64,000 nt of DNA from Bacteroidota bacterium (GTDB taxonomy: Bacteria > Bacteroidota > Rhodothermia > Rhodothermales > Bin80), in assembly GCA_028875125.1 (NCBI GenBank), contig JAPPGC010000065.1:1-64000 (forward strand), read 5' to 3'. The notes beneath the pieces were generated by a model that worked only from the letters and a program-made list of their open reading frames with translations, searched no databases and was not told where the DNA came from. Every line of letters begins with the position of its first letter. Within the stretch, counting starts at the first letter, position 1. Of this stretch, positions 33,565-42,897 are shown piece by piece. The position numbers and the translations under genes were made by a program.

Positions 33565-34707
33565 ATGAATTCATCTAAAATAGCCCCAACCGGCGGAGAT
33601 CGTCATGCAAAAGGATTGGCGGGCGTTATTGCTCTAAACTCTTCTATCTGCTTCTTGGATGGTCGCAAAGGAATCCTAGTCTACCGTGGTTACCGGATAG
33701 AGGATCTGGCAACGAACAGCACCTTTGAGGATGTTGCGCATCTCCTGTGGCATGGTCACCTTCCCAATGAAGCCGAGCGGAAGGTATTGTGCGACCAGTT
33801 GACCGGCTTGCGCGATGTGCCGGAAGCGGTGCTTGACATGCTTCGTGGGTTGCCTTCTGGGAATAATCCTACGGGTGCGCTGCGAACAGCAGTTTCAATG
33901 CTGGCGCATTATGATCCCGAAGCCGATGACATGTCTCCCGAAGCCAATTATCGCAAAACTCTTCGTCTGACCGCTCGGATTCCTGTCCTGATTGCAGCCC
34001 TCGCTCGCTTGAAGCGTGGCGAAGCTCCGGTTGCTCCACGCACCACTGGCAACACCGCCAGGAATTTTCTGTATATGCTCAACGGTGAAGAGCCAGGTCC
34101 CCGTGCAGTGGAGGCTCTGGACGCAGCGCTGGTACTACATGCGGAACATGGGTTGAATGCATCAACCTTTACTGCACGCGTCATCGGAGCCACGCTCAGC
34201 GACATTTACTCCGCCATCACAGGTGGGATTGGGGCACTCAAAGGAGCTCTGCACGGAGGGGCGAACACGCGCGTTATGCGTATGCTGCTTGAGCTCCACA
34301 AGAGCGGTGAAGATCCTGAAGCATTCGTACGTCGTAAACTTGCGGCAAAAGAGCGCATTATGGGATTTGGGCATCGTGTATACAAGACTCTGGATCCACG
34401 AGCAAATGTTCTCCGGCAAATGCTTATGGAGCTTGGCCGCGAGCGGGATGCCATGCATTGGGTAGATCTATGCTATACCTTGACGCAGGTTGTTGAAGAG
34501 GAAAAAGGCATCAACGCCAATGTAGATTTTTATAGTGCACCGATATACTACCTGTTAGGCATTGATGCGGATTTCTTTACATCACTTTTCGTAATGGGTC
34601 GTATCACTGGCTGGACTGCGCACGTGCTGGAACAATGGGAAGATAATCGTTTGATTCGACCTCGCGCGGCTTATACAGGCCCGATGGGTCTCACGGTAAA
34701 TCAGTGA
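33565..34707 (+). CDS. gltA: Citrate synthase
   Basis: A 380-residue citrate synthase that condenses oxaloacetate and acetyl-CoA. Catalytic residues are visible: His in 'GALHGGANTRVM', His in 'GFGHRVYKTLDPRA' and Asp in 'NVDFYSAPIYYLLGI'. The N-terminus has 'DGRKGILVYRGYRIEDLA' and the C-terminus 'GWTAHVLEQWEDNRLIRPRA' (20 residues). The short length fits the dimeric Gram-positive/archaeal-like form rather than the ~430-residue NADH-regulated form. It lies 84 bases upstream of sdhC on the same strand, so TCA-cycle genes are clustered. Confidence 0.95.
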   Translation: MNSSKIAPTGGDRHAKGLAGVIALNSSICFLDGRKGILVYRGYRIEDLATNSTFEDVAHLLWHGHLPNEAERKVLCDQLTGLRDVPEAVLDMLRGLPSGNNPTGALRTAVSMLAHYDPEADDMSPEANYRKTLRLTARIPVLIAALARLKRGEAPVAPRTTGNTARNFLYMLNGEEPGPRAVEALDAALVLHAEHGLNASTFTARVIGATLSDIYSAITGGIGALKGALHGGANTRVMRMLLELHKSGEDPEAFVRRKLAAKERIMGFGHRVYKTLDPRANVLRQMLMELGRERDAMHWVDLCYTLTQVVEEEKGINANVDFYSAPIYYLLGIDADFFTSLFVMGRITGWTAHVLEQWEDNRLIRPRAAYTGPMGLTVNQ

Positions 34708-34791
34708 TCTGGTCTATGTGCAGGGAAAAATGGTCGGTGACATTGCAGGATTTCCATCACAATCAATCAGGTAGTTTACCTTGTCAATAAC

Positions 34792-35496
34792 ATGTCTCGT
34801 CCGGATGTCACGTTGGTTTCGGCTCTCATGTCTCCAGTCGGCCGCAAGGTATTGACTGGGGTTACTGGAATTGGCTTGGTTGCGTTCGTGATTGTTCATA
34901 TGATCGGCAACCTGTCTTACCTGTCACCGGACCCACAGGCCTATAACGCCTACGCGCACAAGCTGATGAGCTTGGGCTGGCTACTCTACACCGTGGAGAT
35001 CGGCCTCGCGCTTTGTTTTCTTTTACATGCCATTGTGGGCGTTTCCATTCAGGTGCGTCGACGTCAAGCCCGCCCGGTCGGCTACAAGGCATACAAAAGT
35101 TCAGGCAGCCCGAGTCGATCAGGGTACAGTGCACGCTCCATGATCTTCACAGGGATAATTCTGCTTGGATTCCTGATTCTGCACTTGAATTCTTTCAAAT
35201 TTGGACCGGGCGAAGCAGAAGGCTATACGGCTATACTGCAAAGTGGTGAGGAAGTACGCGATCTACGACGTCTTATGACTGAAAAATTCCGGGAGCCACT
35301 CTATGCGTTCGGATACCCTGTTGTGATGGTTCTTCTCGGGATGCACATGCGACATGGTGTGTGGAGTGCACTGCAGTCATTGGGGATGATGAGCCGGCGC
35401 TTGTCACCATATATTTACGCCTTCGCGGCCTTGTTGGGTGCGCTCGTGGCCATTGGTTTTCTGGTCGTTCCGCTTTATATCTATTTCTCGGGATGA
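34792..35496 (+). CDS. sdhC: Succinate dehydrogenase cytochrome b subunit
   Basis: A 234-residue membrane subunit of succinate:quinone oxidoreductase, of the single-polypeptide b558 type with about five transmembrane helices. Heme-ligand-type histidines occur within helices: '[13 protein letters not shown]', '[13 protein letters not shown]', '[15 protein letters not shown]' and '[15 protein letters not shown]'. This arrangement fits the di-heme enzyme that transfers electrons to menaquinone, as in Bacillus and Bacteroidota. Its stop overlaps the sdhA start as ATGA, so the two are translationally coupled. Confidence 0.93.
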   Translation: MSRPDVTLVSALMSPVGRKVLTGVTGIGLVAFVIVHMIGNLSYLSPDPQAYNAYAHKLMSLGWLLYTVEIGLALCFLLHAIVGVSIQVRRRQARPVGYKAYKSSGSPSRSGYSARSMIFTGIILLGFLILHLNSFKFGPGEAEGYTAILQSGEEVRDLRRLMTEKFREPLYAFGYPVVMVLLGMHMRHGVWSALQSLGMMSRRLSPYIYAFAALLGALVAIGFLVVPLYIYFSG

Positions 35497-37448
35497 GTGA
35501 CGAGGTAACTAATTCTATGTCAGAGTTATCACACAGCCCGCGCTTGGACGCGAAAGTGCCTGCAGGGCGTCTTCAGGAAAAGTGGGACGCATACAAGGAT
35601 GCGGTTTCCCTAGTCAATCCAGCCAATAAGCGTTCGCATAATATTCTTGTGGTGGGTTCAGGTCTTGCAGGCGCTTCCGCTGCGGCAACGCTTGCGGGAC
35701 TGGGATACAATGTCAAGTGTTTCTGCATTCAGGACTCGGCACGTAGAGCCCACTCCATTGCGGCCCAGGGGGGCATTAACGCCGCCAAGAACTATCCGAA
35801 CGATGGAGATACCATTTGGCGACTATTCTACGATACCATAAAAGGCGGAGACTACCGCTCGCGAGAGGCGAATGTATATCGTCTCGCACAGGTTTCAAAC
35901 AATATCATTGATCAGGCCGTTGCTCAGGGTGTTCCATTTGCACGCGAGTACGGAGGTGTATTAGCCAATCGCTCCTTCGGTGGTGCGCAAGTGTCACGAA
36001 CCTTCTATGCAAGAGGTCAAACCGGACAACAGCTGCTTCTAGGTGCTTATCAGGCGCTCAGTCATCAGATCGCTGCCGGGCGTGTAACCATGCTGCCCCG
36101 CAGAGAAATGCTTGATCTGGTTGTGGCAAATGATCGTGCACGAGGTATTATTACACGCAATCTGGTCACAGGCGAGCTTGAGCGTCATGCGGGTGATGCA
36201 GTACTGCTTTGTACAGGGGGATACGGCAATGCCTACTACCTGTCAACAAATGCCAAAAACTCCAATGTGACCGCCGCTTGGCGTTGTTACAAGCGCGGTG
36301 CATTCTTCGCCAACCCCTGCTACACGCAAATCCATCCAACCTGTATCCCCGTTTCCGGGGATTACCAGTCCAAGCTCACACTGATGAGTGAGAGTTTGCG
36401 TAACGATGGCCGCGTGTGGGTCCCCAAAGATCCGACAGATACGCGTGCACCGGAAGCAATCCCTGAGGATGCAAGAGACTATTATTTGGAGCGTCGTTAT
36501 CCGAGCTTCGGCAATCTTGTACCAAGGGACGTAGCTTCGCGTGCAGCGAAAAAAGAATGTGATGCTGGACGAGGTGTCGGCGAGACCCGACTGGCGGTCT
36601 ATCTAGACTTTGACGCTGCAATCCGGCGTCTGGGTTCCTCAACAATTCAAGACCGCTACGGGAATCTGTTTGAAATGTACGAGCGCATCACCGGGGACGA
36701 TCCTTACAGAACGCCGATGCGGATCTATCCTGCCGTTCACTACACAATGGGGGGACTCTGGGTGGATTATGAACTTCAGAGTACTATTCCAGGCCTCTTT
36801 GTACTTGGAGAGGCCAATTTCAGCGATCATGGTGCCAATCGTCTTGGAGCCAGTGCTTTGATGCAGGGACTGGCGGATGGATACTTTGTTATTCCGTACA
36901 CATTGGGGGCGTATATGGCCGGCATACGCCAGTCAGAAAGCATCTCCGAATCGCACGAAGCATTTACTGCTACCGAAGAAGAAGCCGGCGCGCGTATTGA
37001 CAGACTTCTTAATAATAAGGGGGACAAGTCGCCCACGCAATTTCATCGGGAACTGGGTCAACTCCTTTGGAATCATGTAGGCATGGCACGTGATCATGCC
37101 GGCCTGGAAGAAGCGGTCAGTTCTATAGAAAGCCTGAGAGATGAATTTTGGGAGCGGATCCGCGTACCCGGCTCTGCTGACCGGTTCAACAAGAATTTGG
37201 AATTTGCAGGCCGTATAGCCGACTTCATCGAACTTGGATCACTTATGGCCCAGGATGCCCTTCGTCGTGAAGAATCCTGCGGAGGACATTTCCGTGAAGA
37301 ATATCAGAACTCCGAGGGGGAAGCTGTACGCAATGATGAAAATTTTGCTGACGTAGCGGCCTGGGAGCACACCGATCGTCGTCCTGTTTTGCACCTCGAA
37401 AAATTATCCTTCGAGAATGTGCACCCAACCACACGTAGCTACAAGTAG
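35493..37448 (+). CDS. sdhA: Succinate dehydrogenase flavoprotein subunit
   Basis: A 651-residue FAD-containing catalytic subunit that oxidises succinate to fumarate. The FAD-binding motif is '[20 protein letters not shown]' (20 residues). The covalent FAD attachment His is in '[20 protein letters not shown]' (20 residues). Other active-site segments are '[20 protein letters not shown]', '[10 protein letters not shown]' and '[20 protein letters not shown]' (20 residues). I set the start at 35493 because it forms an ATGA overlap with the sdhC stop; the open frame runs upstream to 35361, but that is in sdhC. It is followed 4 bases later by sdhB. Confidence 0.96.
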   Translation: MSDEVTNSMSELSHSPRLDAKVPAGRLQEKWDAYKDAVSLVNPANKRSHNILVVGSGLAGASAAATLAGLGYNVKCFCIQDSARRAHSIAAQGGINAAKNYPNDGDTIWRLFYDTIKGGDYRSREANVYRLAQVSNNIIDQAVAQGVPFAREYGGVLANRSFGGAQVSRTFYARGQTGQQLLLGAYQALSHQIAAGRVTMLPRREMLDLVVANDRARGIITRNLVTGELERHAGDAVLLCTGGYGNAYYLSTNAKNSNVTAAWRCYKRGAFFANPCYTQIHPTCIPVSGDYQSKLTLMSESLRNDGRVWVPKDPTDTRAPEAIPEDARDYYLERRYPSFGNLVPRDVASRAAKKECDAGRGVGETRLAVYLDFDAAIRRLGSSTIQDRYGNLFEMYERITGDDPYRTPMRIYPAVHYTMGGLWVDYELQSTIPGLFVLGEANFSDHGANRLGASALMQGLADGYFVIPYTLGAYMAGIRQSESISESHEAFTATEEEAGARIDRLLNNKGDKSPTQFHRELGQLLWNHVGMARDHAGLEEAVSSIESLRDEFWERIRVPGSADRFNKNLEFAGRIADFIELGSLMAQDALRREESCGGHFREEYQNSEGEAVRNDENFADVAAWEHTDRRPVLHLEKLSFENVHPTTRSYK

Positions 37449-37452
37449 TGCG

Positions 37453-38208
37453 ATGGCAAAAAACATGACCATAAACCTGCGTATTTGGAGGCAAAAGAGC
37501 CCCGAGACCCCAGGTAAGCTGGTTGACTATACAGTCAGTAATGCGAGCGAGCATATGTCCTTTCTGGAGTTGCTTGATGTGCTCAACGAGCAGCTTATTG
37601 CCAGCGAGGATGATCCTGTGGAGTTCGACAGTGATTGTCGTGAAGGTATCTGCGGATCGTGTGGGGTAATGGTCGCGGGAATTGCTCACGGCCCCCAACA
37701 GCGCACAGCGGTGTGCCAGTTGCATATGCGGAGCTTCAAGGACGGGGACACGATTACGGTGGAGCCGTTCCGTGCTCGGGCATTTCCGATCGTCCGGGAC
37801 CTTGTAGTTGATCGGAGTGCGTTTGACCGTATCATTGCTGCCCATGGGTACGTTTCTGTGAAAACCGGATCCGCACCTGATGCCAATGCCATTCCAATCT
37901 CAAAGGATGCTGCAGAGGAAGCCATGGATTTTGCGGCCTGTATTGGTTGCGGTGCGTGCGTCGCAGCATGTCCTAACGGCAGTGCTTCTCTCTTTACAGC
38001 AGCAAAAATTGAACATCTGGCACTGCTTCCTCAAGGGCAGGTGGAGGCTTCACAACGTGCTGTGGCTATGGTGGATCAGATGGAGGCAGAGGGATTCGGG
38101 GACTGTTCCAATTATGCCGAATGTGAGGCGGTGTGCCCAAAAGGGATTTCCGTGTCCGGGATTGCGAGTATGCGGCGGGCTTACATGAAGGGGGTCTTTT
38201 CAAAATAG
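37453..38208 (+). CDS. sdhB: Succinate dehydrogenase iron-sulfur subunit
   Basis: A 251-residue subunit carrying electrons from SdhA to SdhC. The N-terminal [2Fe-2S] ferredoxin domain has '[15 protein letters not shown]' and a later Cys in 'TAVCQLHM'. The C-terminal domain has '[15 protein letters not shown]' and '[16 protein letters not shown]' for the [4Fe-4S]/[3Fe-4S] clusters. The ATG at 37453 is favoured: the frame is open to 37417, but those residues overlap sdhA. It completes the sdhCAB operon. Confidence 0.96.
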   Translation: MAKNMTINLRIWRQKSPETPGKLVDYTVSNASEHMSFLELLDVLNEQLIASEDDPVEFDSDCREGICGSCGVMVAGIAHGPQQRTAVCQLHMRSFKDGDTITVEPFRARAFPIVRDLVVDRSAFDRIIAAHGYVSVKTGSAPDANAIPISKDAAEEAMDFAACIGCGACVAACPNGSASLFTAAKIEHLALLPQGQVEASQRAVAMVDQMEAEGFGDCSNYAECEAVCPKGISVSGIASMRRAYMKGVFSK

Positions 38209-38253
38209 ACATTTTCCCCGCGTTCCTGACCACCTTTTTCCCGGTCCCATAGG

Positions 38254-39519
38254 ATGCATCCCGTGGTTGTAGATATTTTGTTGCTGGTCACCTCGATCTA
38301 TGCCATTGTACGGTCAAGTGACTTACTCGTAGATCAGGCCAGTCGGATTGGAAATAAACTCCGGTTAGGGGATTACTTTATTGGCAGTTTTCTGGTTGGG
38401 ATCGGCACCTCTCTTCCAGAACTGTTTACCTCGGTTGCTGCCGTAAATTCGGGTACTCCGACCTTGGTAGCCCCGACCATCTTCGGGACGATAATTGCCA
38501 ACTTGGGAGCAGGTTTTGGGTTGGGCGTACTGGCACTCTACTTTTTTGTACCGAAGGAAAACGGGTTCCACTTGTTCACCAAAAAGCATGCATTGTCTCA
38601 TGGCTATCTGACTTTCGACGCGAAAAACACTTTTCCTGTTTTTTTTGCTGGCGCATCGGTGATCTTGGCAGTGTTCGTTTGTTGGGATAATGTCTTCAGC
38701 CGTACAGATGCTTTGCTGTTTTTTGGCTGCTATGCAGCCTTCATGTTTACGGAACTCAATAGCAGCCGCCGTCAGCGTATCAGTAGTGCGGAGTCAGCCA
38801 TGCAGGAGCATGGCGAACAATCTTCTTCTTCGCGCAGCTCGCGCGGAGATGCATGGCTGAAAATTAGCCTATCCTTTCTGGTGTTTGCCTTGGTTTTTCT
38901 TCCCCCCATCTGGTCGAAGCTACAGGAGATGTCAAGGGATGCAGGAGATATTGCTCGCTTCTGCTTCATCGGCGGGTTGGGGTTGCTGTTCATTCTTCGG
39001 GCCTTGAGTTATATATCATGGGGACAGTCCAGATCAGCATCTTCTAATACTCCAGCAGCAAGAACCACCCCGGTGCCATCATGGGTTTCAGGTATTCTGC
39101 TTGTCCTGAGCATCGCAGTACTTTATTTCAGTGGAGTAATCGTGGTGCACGCACTTCAGGCGCTTGACCAGGACTGGGGGATTGATTCAGGAATTCTCGC
39201 TGCAAGTGCGCTGGCAATTGGTACATCCCTTCCTGACATAGTTGTTGCTTTGAACGTTGTCCGGCGTGGTCGGCACAAACTCTTGGTCGGTCACATTTTT
39301 CAGTCAAACGTGTTCGATGTCTTCCTGATTATGGCCATTTGCGGCTTCGTTACTCCCCTTACGGAGGTTGCATCGGGACCCGCCATTATTTCTATCTTGG
39401 CGTCCGTAGTGCTGACCCTGCCGTTATTATGGACGCTGCGCTCCAAGCGGCTAACGCTGTCCGGAGGCATAGGCCTATTTTTGGGATTCATGATCTTCCT
39501 TCGTCTGCTATTTAGCTAG
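38254..39519 (+). CDS. Sodium/calcium exchanger family membrane protein
   Basis: A 421-residue integral membrane antiporter of the CaCA (YrbG-like) family, exporting Ca2+ in exchange for Na+ or H+. The two inverted alpha-repeats are clear: 'GIGTSLPELFTSVAAVNSGT' (residues ~49-68) and 'AIGTSLPDIVVALNVV' (~323-338), each with the ion-binding acidic residue after GTSLP. About ten membrane helices flank a polar central loop rich in Ser and Arg (~170-200). It lies 45 bases after sdhB on the same strand, possibly by readthrough. Confidence 0.92.
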   Translation: MHPVVVDILLLVTSIYAIVRSSDLLVDQASRIGNKLRLGDYFIGSFLVGIGTSLPELFTSVAAVNSGTPTLVAPTIFGTIIANLGAGFGLGVLALYFFVPKENGFHLFTKKHALSHGYLTFDAKNTFPVFFAGASVILAVFVCWDNVFSRTDALLFFGCYAAFMFTELNSSRRQRISSAESAMQEHGEQSSSSRSSRGDAWLKISLSFLVFALVFLPPIWSKLQEMSRDAGDIARFCFIGGLGLLFILRALSYISWGQSRSASSNTPAARTTPVPSWVSGILLVLSIAVLYFSGVIVVHALQALDQDWGIDSGILAASALAIGTSLPDIVVALNVVRRGRHKLLVGHIFQSNVFDVFLIMAICGFVTPLTEVASGPAIISILASVVLTLPLLWTLRSKRLTLSGGIGLFLGFMIFLRLLFS

Positions 39520-39901
39520 GTAGGAATTCGGTCCAATAATCCAGTACTTGCTTCTTGATCACATTTGACGCTCCTTGATCTCCGCGAGGCGATCAGAGGG
39601 GAGATTCATCAAGTCGTGCTGGCGTAATGAGTAGGGGTTGTCTACCTAAACCCCCACAAATAACGACACCTCACGTTTCCCGCACAGAGATATCACGAAT
39701 CTGGAGTCGTCGAATACGATTGTAATGCGGGAGTGTCATCACACAAAATGTCAATGGTAGGCTGTATCGCTGCAGTAGAGCCTTGGTTTCCAAGTAGTTG
39801 AGAGAACTCTTTTGAATACCTCTACTAATCCATGTAGCTTCGATAGTTTCATCTGCCTACATTAAGGTAACAGCATATAATTATTGCCCATAGTTTGTGT
39901 A
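39520..39901. other. Intergenic region upstream of the DNA methyltransferase
   Basis: About 380 bases with no gene. A hairpin GGGGTT...AACCCC lies at 39634-39654, and a looser ATCTCC...GGAGAT pair at ~39580-39606. Neither is followed by a convincing T-run. The segment before the ATG at 39902 is A+T-rich ('agcatataattattgcc') and could hold the promoter. Confidence 0.4.
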
Positions 39902-42883
39902 ATGGCAGGTAGGCGAACCGCTGAAAAAATGTTTGTACAGGCGTTCGGTCAGGCACTACGGCGGTCAAGCGCACACTGGTCTGCAAGACCTGAATGCGTG
40001 AGAATAGAAGAACCCAATCTGTTACACACAAACAAAACTACTCAATTAAACCCCGCCATTCTGATTGATGACGGAATATTTCCACCAATTATCATTGAAT
40101 GCTCATTCAATGCACGGGCTGCAGATCGGGATGCAGTTGCACGACTCGGGCTGGAGACAACAAAAGACCGAACCCGGATCGTTACCACCATTGCCCTCTG
40201 CATCCGTAAAAAATTTCAAAAGGATCACATTCCCAGTATCGCGGACCTCCTTTGGGAAGGAGCCCCGATTATGTACGCGGTCCATCAACTCAAGGGGGGT
40301 GCTCGACGAATCCCTGGCCGCCGCGTGGAACAGCGCCGATGGCCTCAAGACGGATTTATTAGGGGCAATGTATTTGACTTTTCGTCATTCTTGTCTCGGA
40401 TAAGATTACCGCAAGAAGAGATAGATGCTGTTGGCGAACGTGTAGCTCAACTCGTGGAGGACGCAGCACGTGGACTGGAAGCAGCACTGTCGCACGTGGG
40501 GCAGCAAGAGGTTGCAGGGCATCTGTATCAACACTCACCGCTCGGGGGACTTCGTACTGTAACATTATTGTGGTTGAATGCACTTTTAACACAGCAGAGA
40601 CTCGCTAGGCAGGGTATAGAAGAAGTCCCTCTCATAAGCTTCATGAGTAAATCGCTTCCGAACGTGATTGAACAGGCAGACGTATGGCGCATCATTAACA
40701 GACACCGCCAGAATTCTGTATTTAAGCCCGCGATTGAAGCACTCCAGCTAGCCGTAGAATTCAATCCTGAAGAAACTCCACAAGTGCTTGCTAAGCTGAT
40801 TGAAGCTACTCAGGAGATTGAGACGGCACGATTGGGACTGCATATCAATATTGGTGCTGAGCTATTCCCAAAACTGGGTGAAGACCGGAAAGAGGCGGCC
40901 GCTTTTTATACACAACCAGCCACGGCCGAGCTACTGGCTGATCTCACTATTGACCAATCACTGCTCACCGAAGAGGAATGGGGAGATTCAGACCTTTTCA
41001 GAAAGCACTATCTGAGCGATTTGTCCTGTGGTACCGGCACGCTTCTTCGTGCAGGCTATCATCGTGTGTCAACACTTCACGAGCATGCCGGCGGCAACTT
41101 CGAAAGCCTCCGCAGACTACACACAGCGGCCGTGGAGGGTGGTATCATCGGTACAGATGTGAACCCGATTGCCGCCCATCTTACAATGTCCTCACTATCT
41201 GCGATGGGGTATGGTGATCCGTACGGAAACACGCAGATCGGATGGGTTAGCGTCGGAGGAGAAAAAGGACAAACAGGGTCCCTGGAATATTTTGCGACAC
41301 AGCGAGTGGTTGATCTGTTCAGTGTGGGGGCAGGGAAATTCGCGGACAATGGCGCTAAAAATGCTGTCTACGTCCAGGATGCTTCAATCGACTGGACTCT
41401 TATGAATCCACCCTATTCCCGGATCTGGGGAGGCTTAAGTGCTTTCGATATTGGAGGTTTGTCGGAAGTTGAACGAAAAGCCTGTCAAAGACGCTGGAAG
41501 AGCCTGGTAAAGAATGAAGCAGTGAATAATCGGGCAGGGTTAGTTGCATCTTTTCTTGCCTTGGCCCGCCAGAAATGCAAACCGGGAGGGCGGGTCGGTT
41601 TTGTGCTGCCGCTGTCTGCGGCCTTCGCGGAATCATGGGCCGTCACGCGGCGCATGATTGAGCAGGAGTTTGAAGATATCCTGGCCATAACTGTTGCAGA
41701 TCGTCGGGATTCGGGAAAACAGTCGCTTTCTGCCGACACAGGCATGGAAGAAATGCTTTTTGTAGGTACTAAGCGGAGCACACATGATAGCAAAGGAAGA
41801 CTTTCGGTGGCGAACGTGTACTGCGTAACGTTGCGTCAGCCCGTTCTACGTATTGGGGAAGCCGGCGTGATTGCTCGCTCAATTCAATCGGCACTCAAGC
41901 AAATCAAAGCTTCATCAATCACTTATTCTATCAGGGTGGGTGATGATGAGGCGGGACAAATATGCACCTTTACAACCAAGGCAGACGGAGCTCCCTGGAA
42001 CCCGTTGGGGGTTTTGCATGCCAGCCTTGCATTGACGGCCAATGCGCTTTTGGAAGGGGTCATTCGCTTTGACGAGTGTGTTGCATCAATCGGTGTGCCG
42101 ATGTCTACAATCGGAGATCTATTCAAGGTTGGACCCACACACGACCTGATAGGACACCTGTCAGGGAGGGACCCGCGTGGGGCTTTCGAGTTCGTTCCGG
42201 TCGTCAGTCCGATAGATGCAATTGGTCCAGACCGCGCACTCTGGAAGGCCGATAGCCACACTCAGAAATATATGACCGTATCGCTCACACACAAGGGAAT
42301 GTCTCCCGCCGGGGTTGGATCGGATGCGAAACGGGAAGCGATGCGGGAATTTCGAAGCACGCTGTTCTATGCACGAAACATGCGCTGGACCTCTCAGGCA
42401 TTGTTGTCTGCGGTAACAACTTATCCAGGTATGGGTGGGTCAACCTGGACCTCGTTGCAACACGATGACCAACACGTGCTCAAGGCTTTTTCTCTGTGGG
42501 CCAATTCTACACTGGGTTTCCTGGTACACTGGACACAGGGCCAACGGACGCACAGCGGACGATCCAGAACACAGGTAAAAGCCTTGGCAAGTATACCCTG
42601 CCCAAGACTCGATCAGATACCGAAACCCCGATTACAGCAAGCGGCAGCTGCATTTGATGAATATTCCACACAGAGTTTACTCCCGGCCTGTCAGTCCCAT
42701 ACGGACGAAGTACGCAAGAAGATAGACCATGCGGTCCTCAAGATGCTTGATCTGACGGGAAACAATATTCCCGAAACCGTAACCACATTACGATGGCTCT
42801 GGTGCAATGAACCATCTGTACATGGTCACAATCGAGAAGCGCTCGCTCTCTTGGAACCAACATTATCACGCCAGCAACCCTGA
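39902..42883 (+). CDS. Large N6-adenine DNA methyltransferase, type IIG-like
   Basis: A 993-residue class I SAM-dependent DNA methylase. SAM-binding and catalytic elements are 'AAFYTQPATAELLADL' (~333), 'LSCGTGTLLRAGYH' (~374), 'IIGTDVNPIAAHL' (motif II-like) and the amino-methylase motif IV N502-P-P-Y505. The C-terminal ~250 residues resemble target-recognition regions. The N-terminus (~40-115) has 'LNPAILIDDGIFPPIIIECS' (20 residues), a strand-acidic pattern reminiscent of PD-(D/E)xK nucleases, but the expected Lys is absent. It may be a type IIG restriction-methylation fusion, a solitary methylase or part of a defence system; no restriction, helicase or specificity gene is adjacent. The ATG at 39902 is chosen; an upstream in-frame start at 39884 is possible. 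Confidence 0.85.
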   Translation: MAGRRTAEKMFVQAFGQALRRSSAHWSARPECVRIEEPNLLHTNKTTQLNPAILIDDGIFPPIIIECSFNARAADRDAVARLGLETTKDRTRIVTTIALCIRKKFQKDHIPSIADLLWEGAPIMYAVHQLKGGARRIPGRRVEQRRWPQDGFIRGNVFDFSSFLSRIRLPQEEIDAVGERVAQLVEDAARGLEAALSHVGQQEVAGHLYQHSPLGGLRTVTLLWLNALLTQQRLARQGIEEVPLISFMSKSLPNVIEQADVWRIINRHRQNSVFKPAIEALQLAVEFNPEETPQVLAKLIEATQEIETARLGLHINIGAELFPKLGEDRKEAAAFYTQPATAELLADLTIDQSLLTEEEWGDSDLFRKHYLSDLSCGTGTLLRAGYHRVSTLHEHAGGNFESLRRLHTAAVEGGIIGTDVNPIAAHLTMSSLSAMGYGDPYGNTQIGWVSVGGEKGQTGSLEYFATQRVVDLFSVGAGKFADNGAKNAVYVQDASIDWTLMNPPYSRIWGGLSAFDIGGLSEVERKACQRRWKSLVKNEAVNNRAGLVASFLALARQKCKPGGRVGFVLPLSAAFAESWAVTRRMIEQEFEDILAITVADRRDSGKQSLSADTGMEEMLFVGTKRSTHDSKGRLSVANVYCVTLRQPVLRIGEAGVIARSIQSALKQIKASSITYSIRVGDDEAGQICTFTTKADGAPWNPLGVLHASLALTANALLEGVIRFDECVASIGVPMSTIGDLFKVGPTHDLIGHLSGRDPRGAFEFVPVVSPIDAIGPDRALWKADSHTQKYMTVSLTHKGMSPAGVGSDAKREAMREFRSTLFYARNMRWTSQALLSAVTTYPGMGGSTWTSLQHDDQHVLKAFSLWANSTLGFLVHWTQGQRTHSGRSRTQVKALASIPCPRLDQIPKPRLQQAAAAFDEYSTQSLLPACQSHTDEVRKKIDHAVLKMLDLTGNNIPETVTTLRWLWCNEPSVHGHNREALALLEPTLSRQQP

Positions 42884-42897
42884 TTGGCCACAGAGAC

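Noticed and set aside
35361-35492. N-terminal extension of SdhA
   Set aside because: The upstream frame lies wholly inside sdhC, and the ATGA overlap at 35493 gives a normal flavoprotein length.
37243-37845. 200-codon minus-strand gene across sdhA/sdhB
   Set aside because: It lies antisense to two clear housekeeping genes, with no motifs; a shadow frame.
39902-42883. BREX or DISARM methylase component
   Set aside because: None of the helicase, phosphatase, ATPase or protease partners of those systems is within several kilobases on either side.
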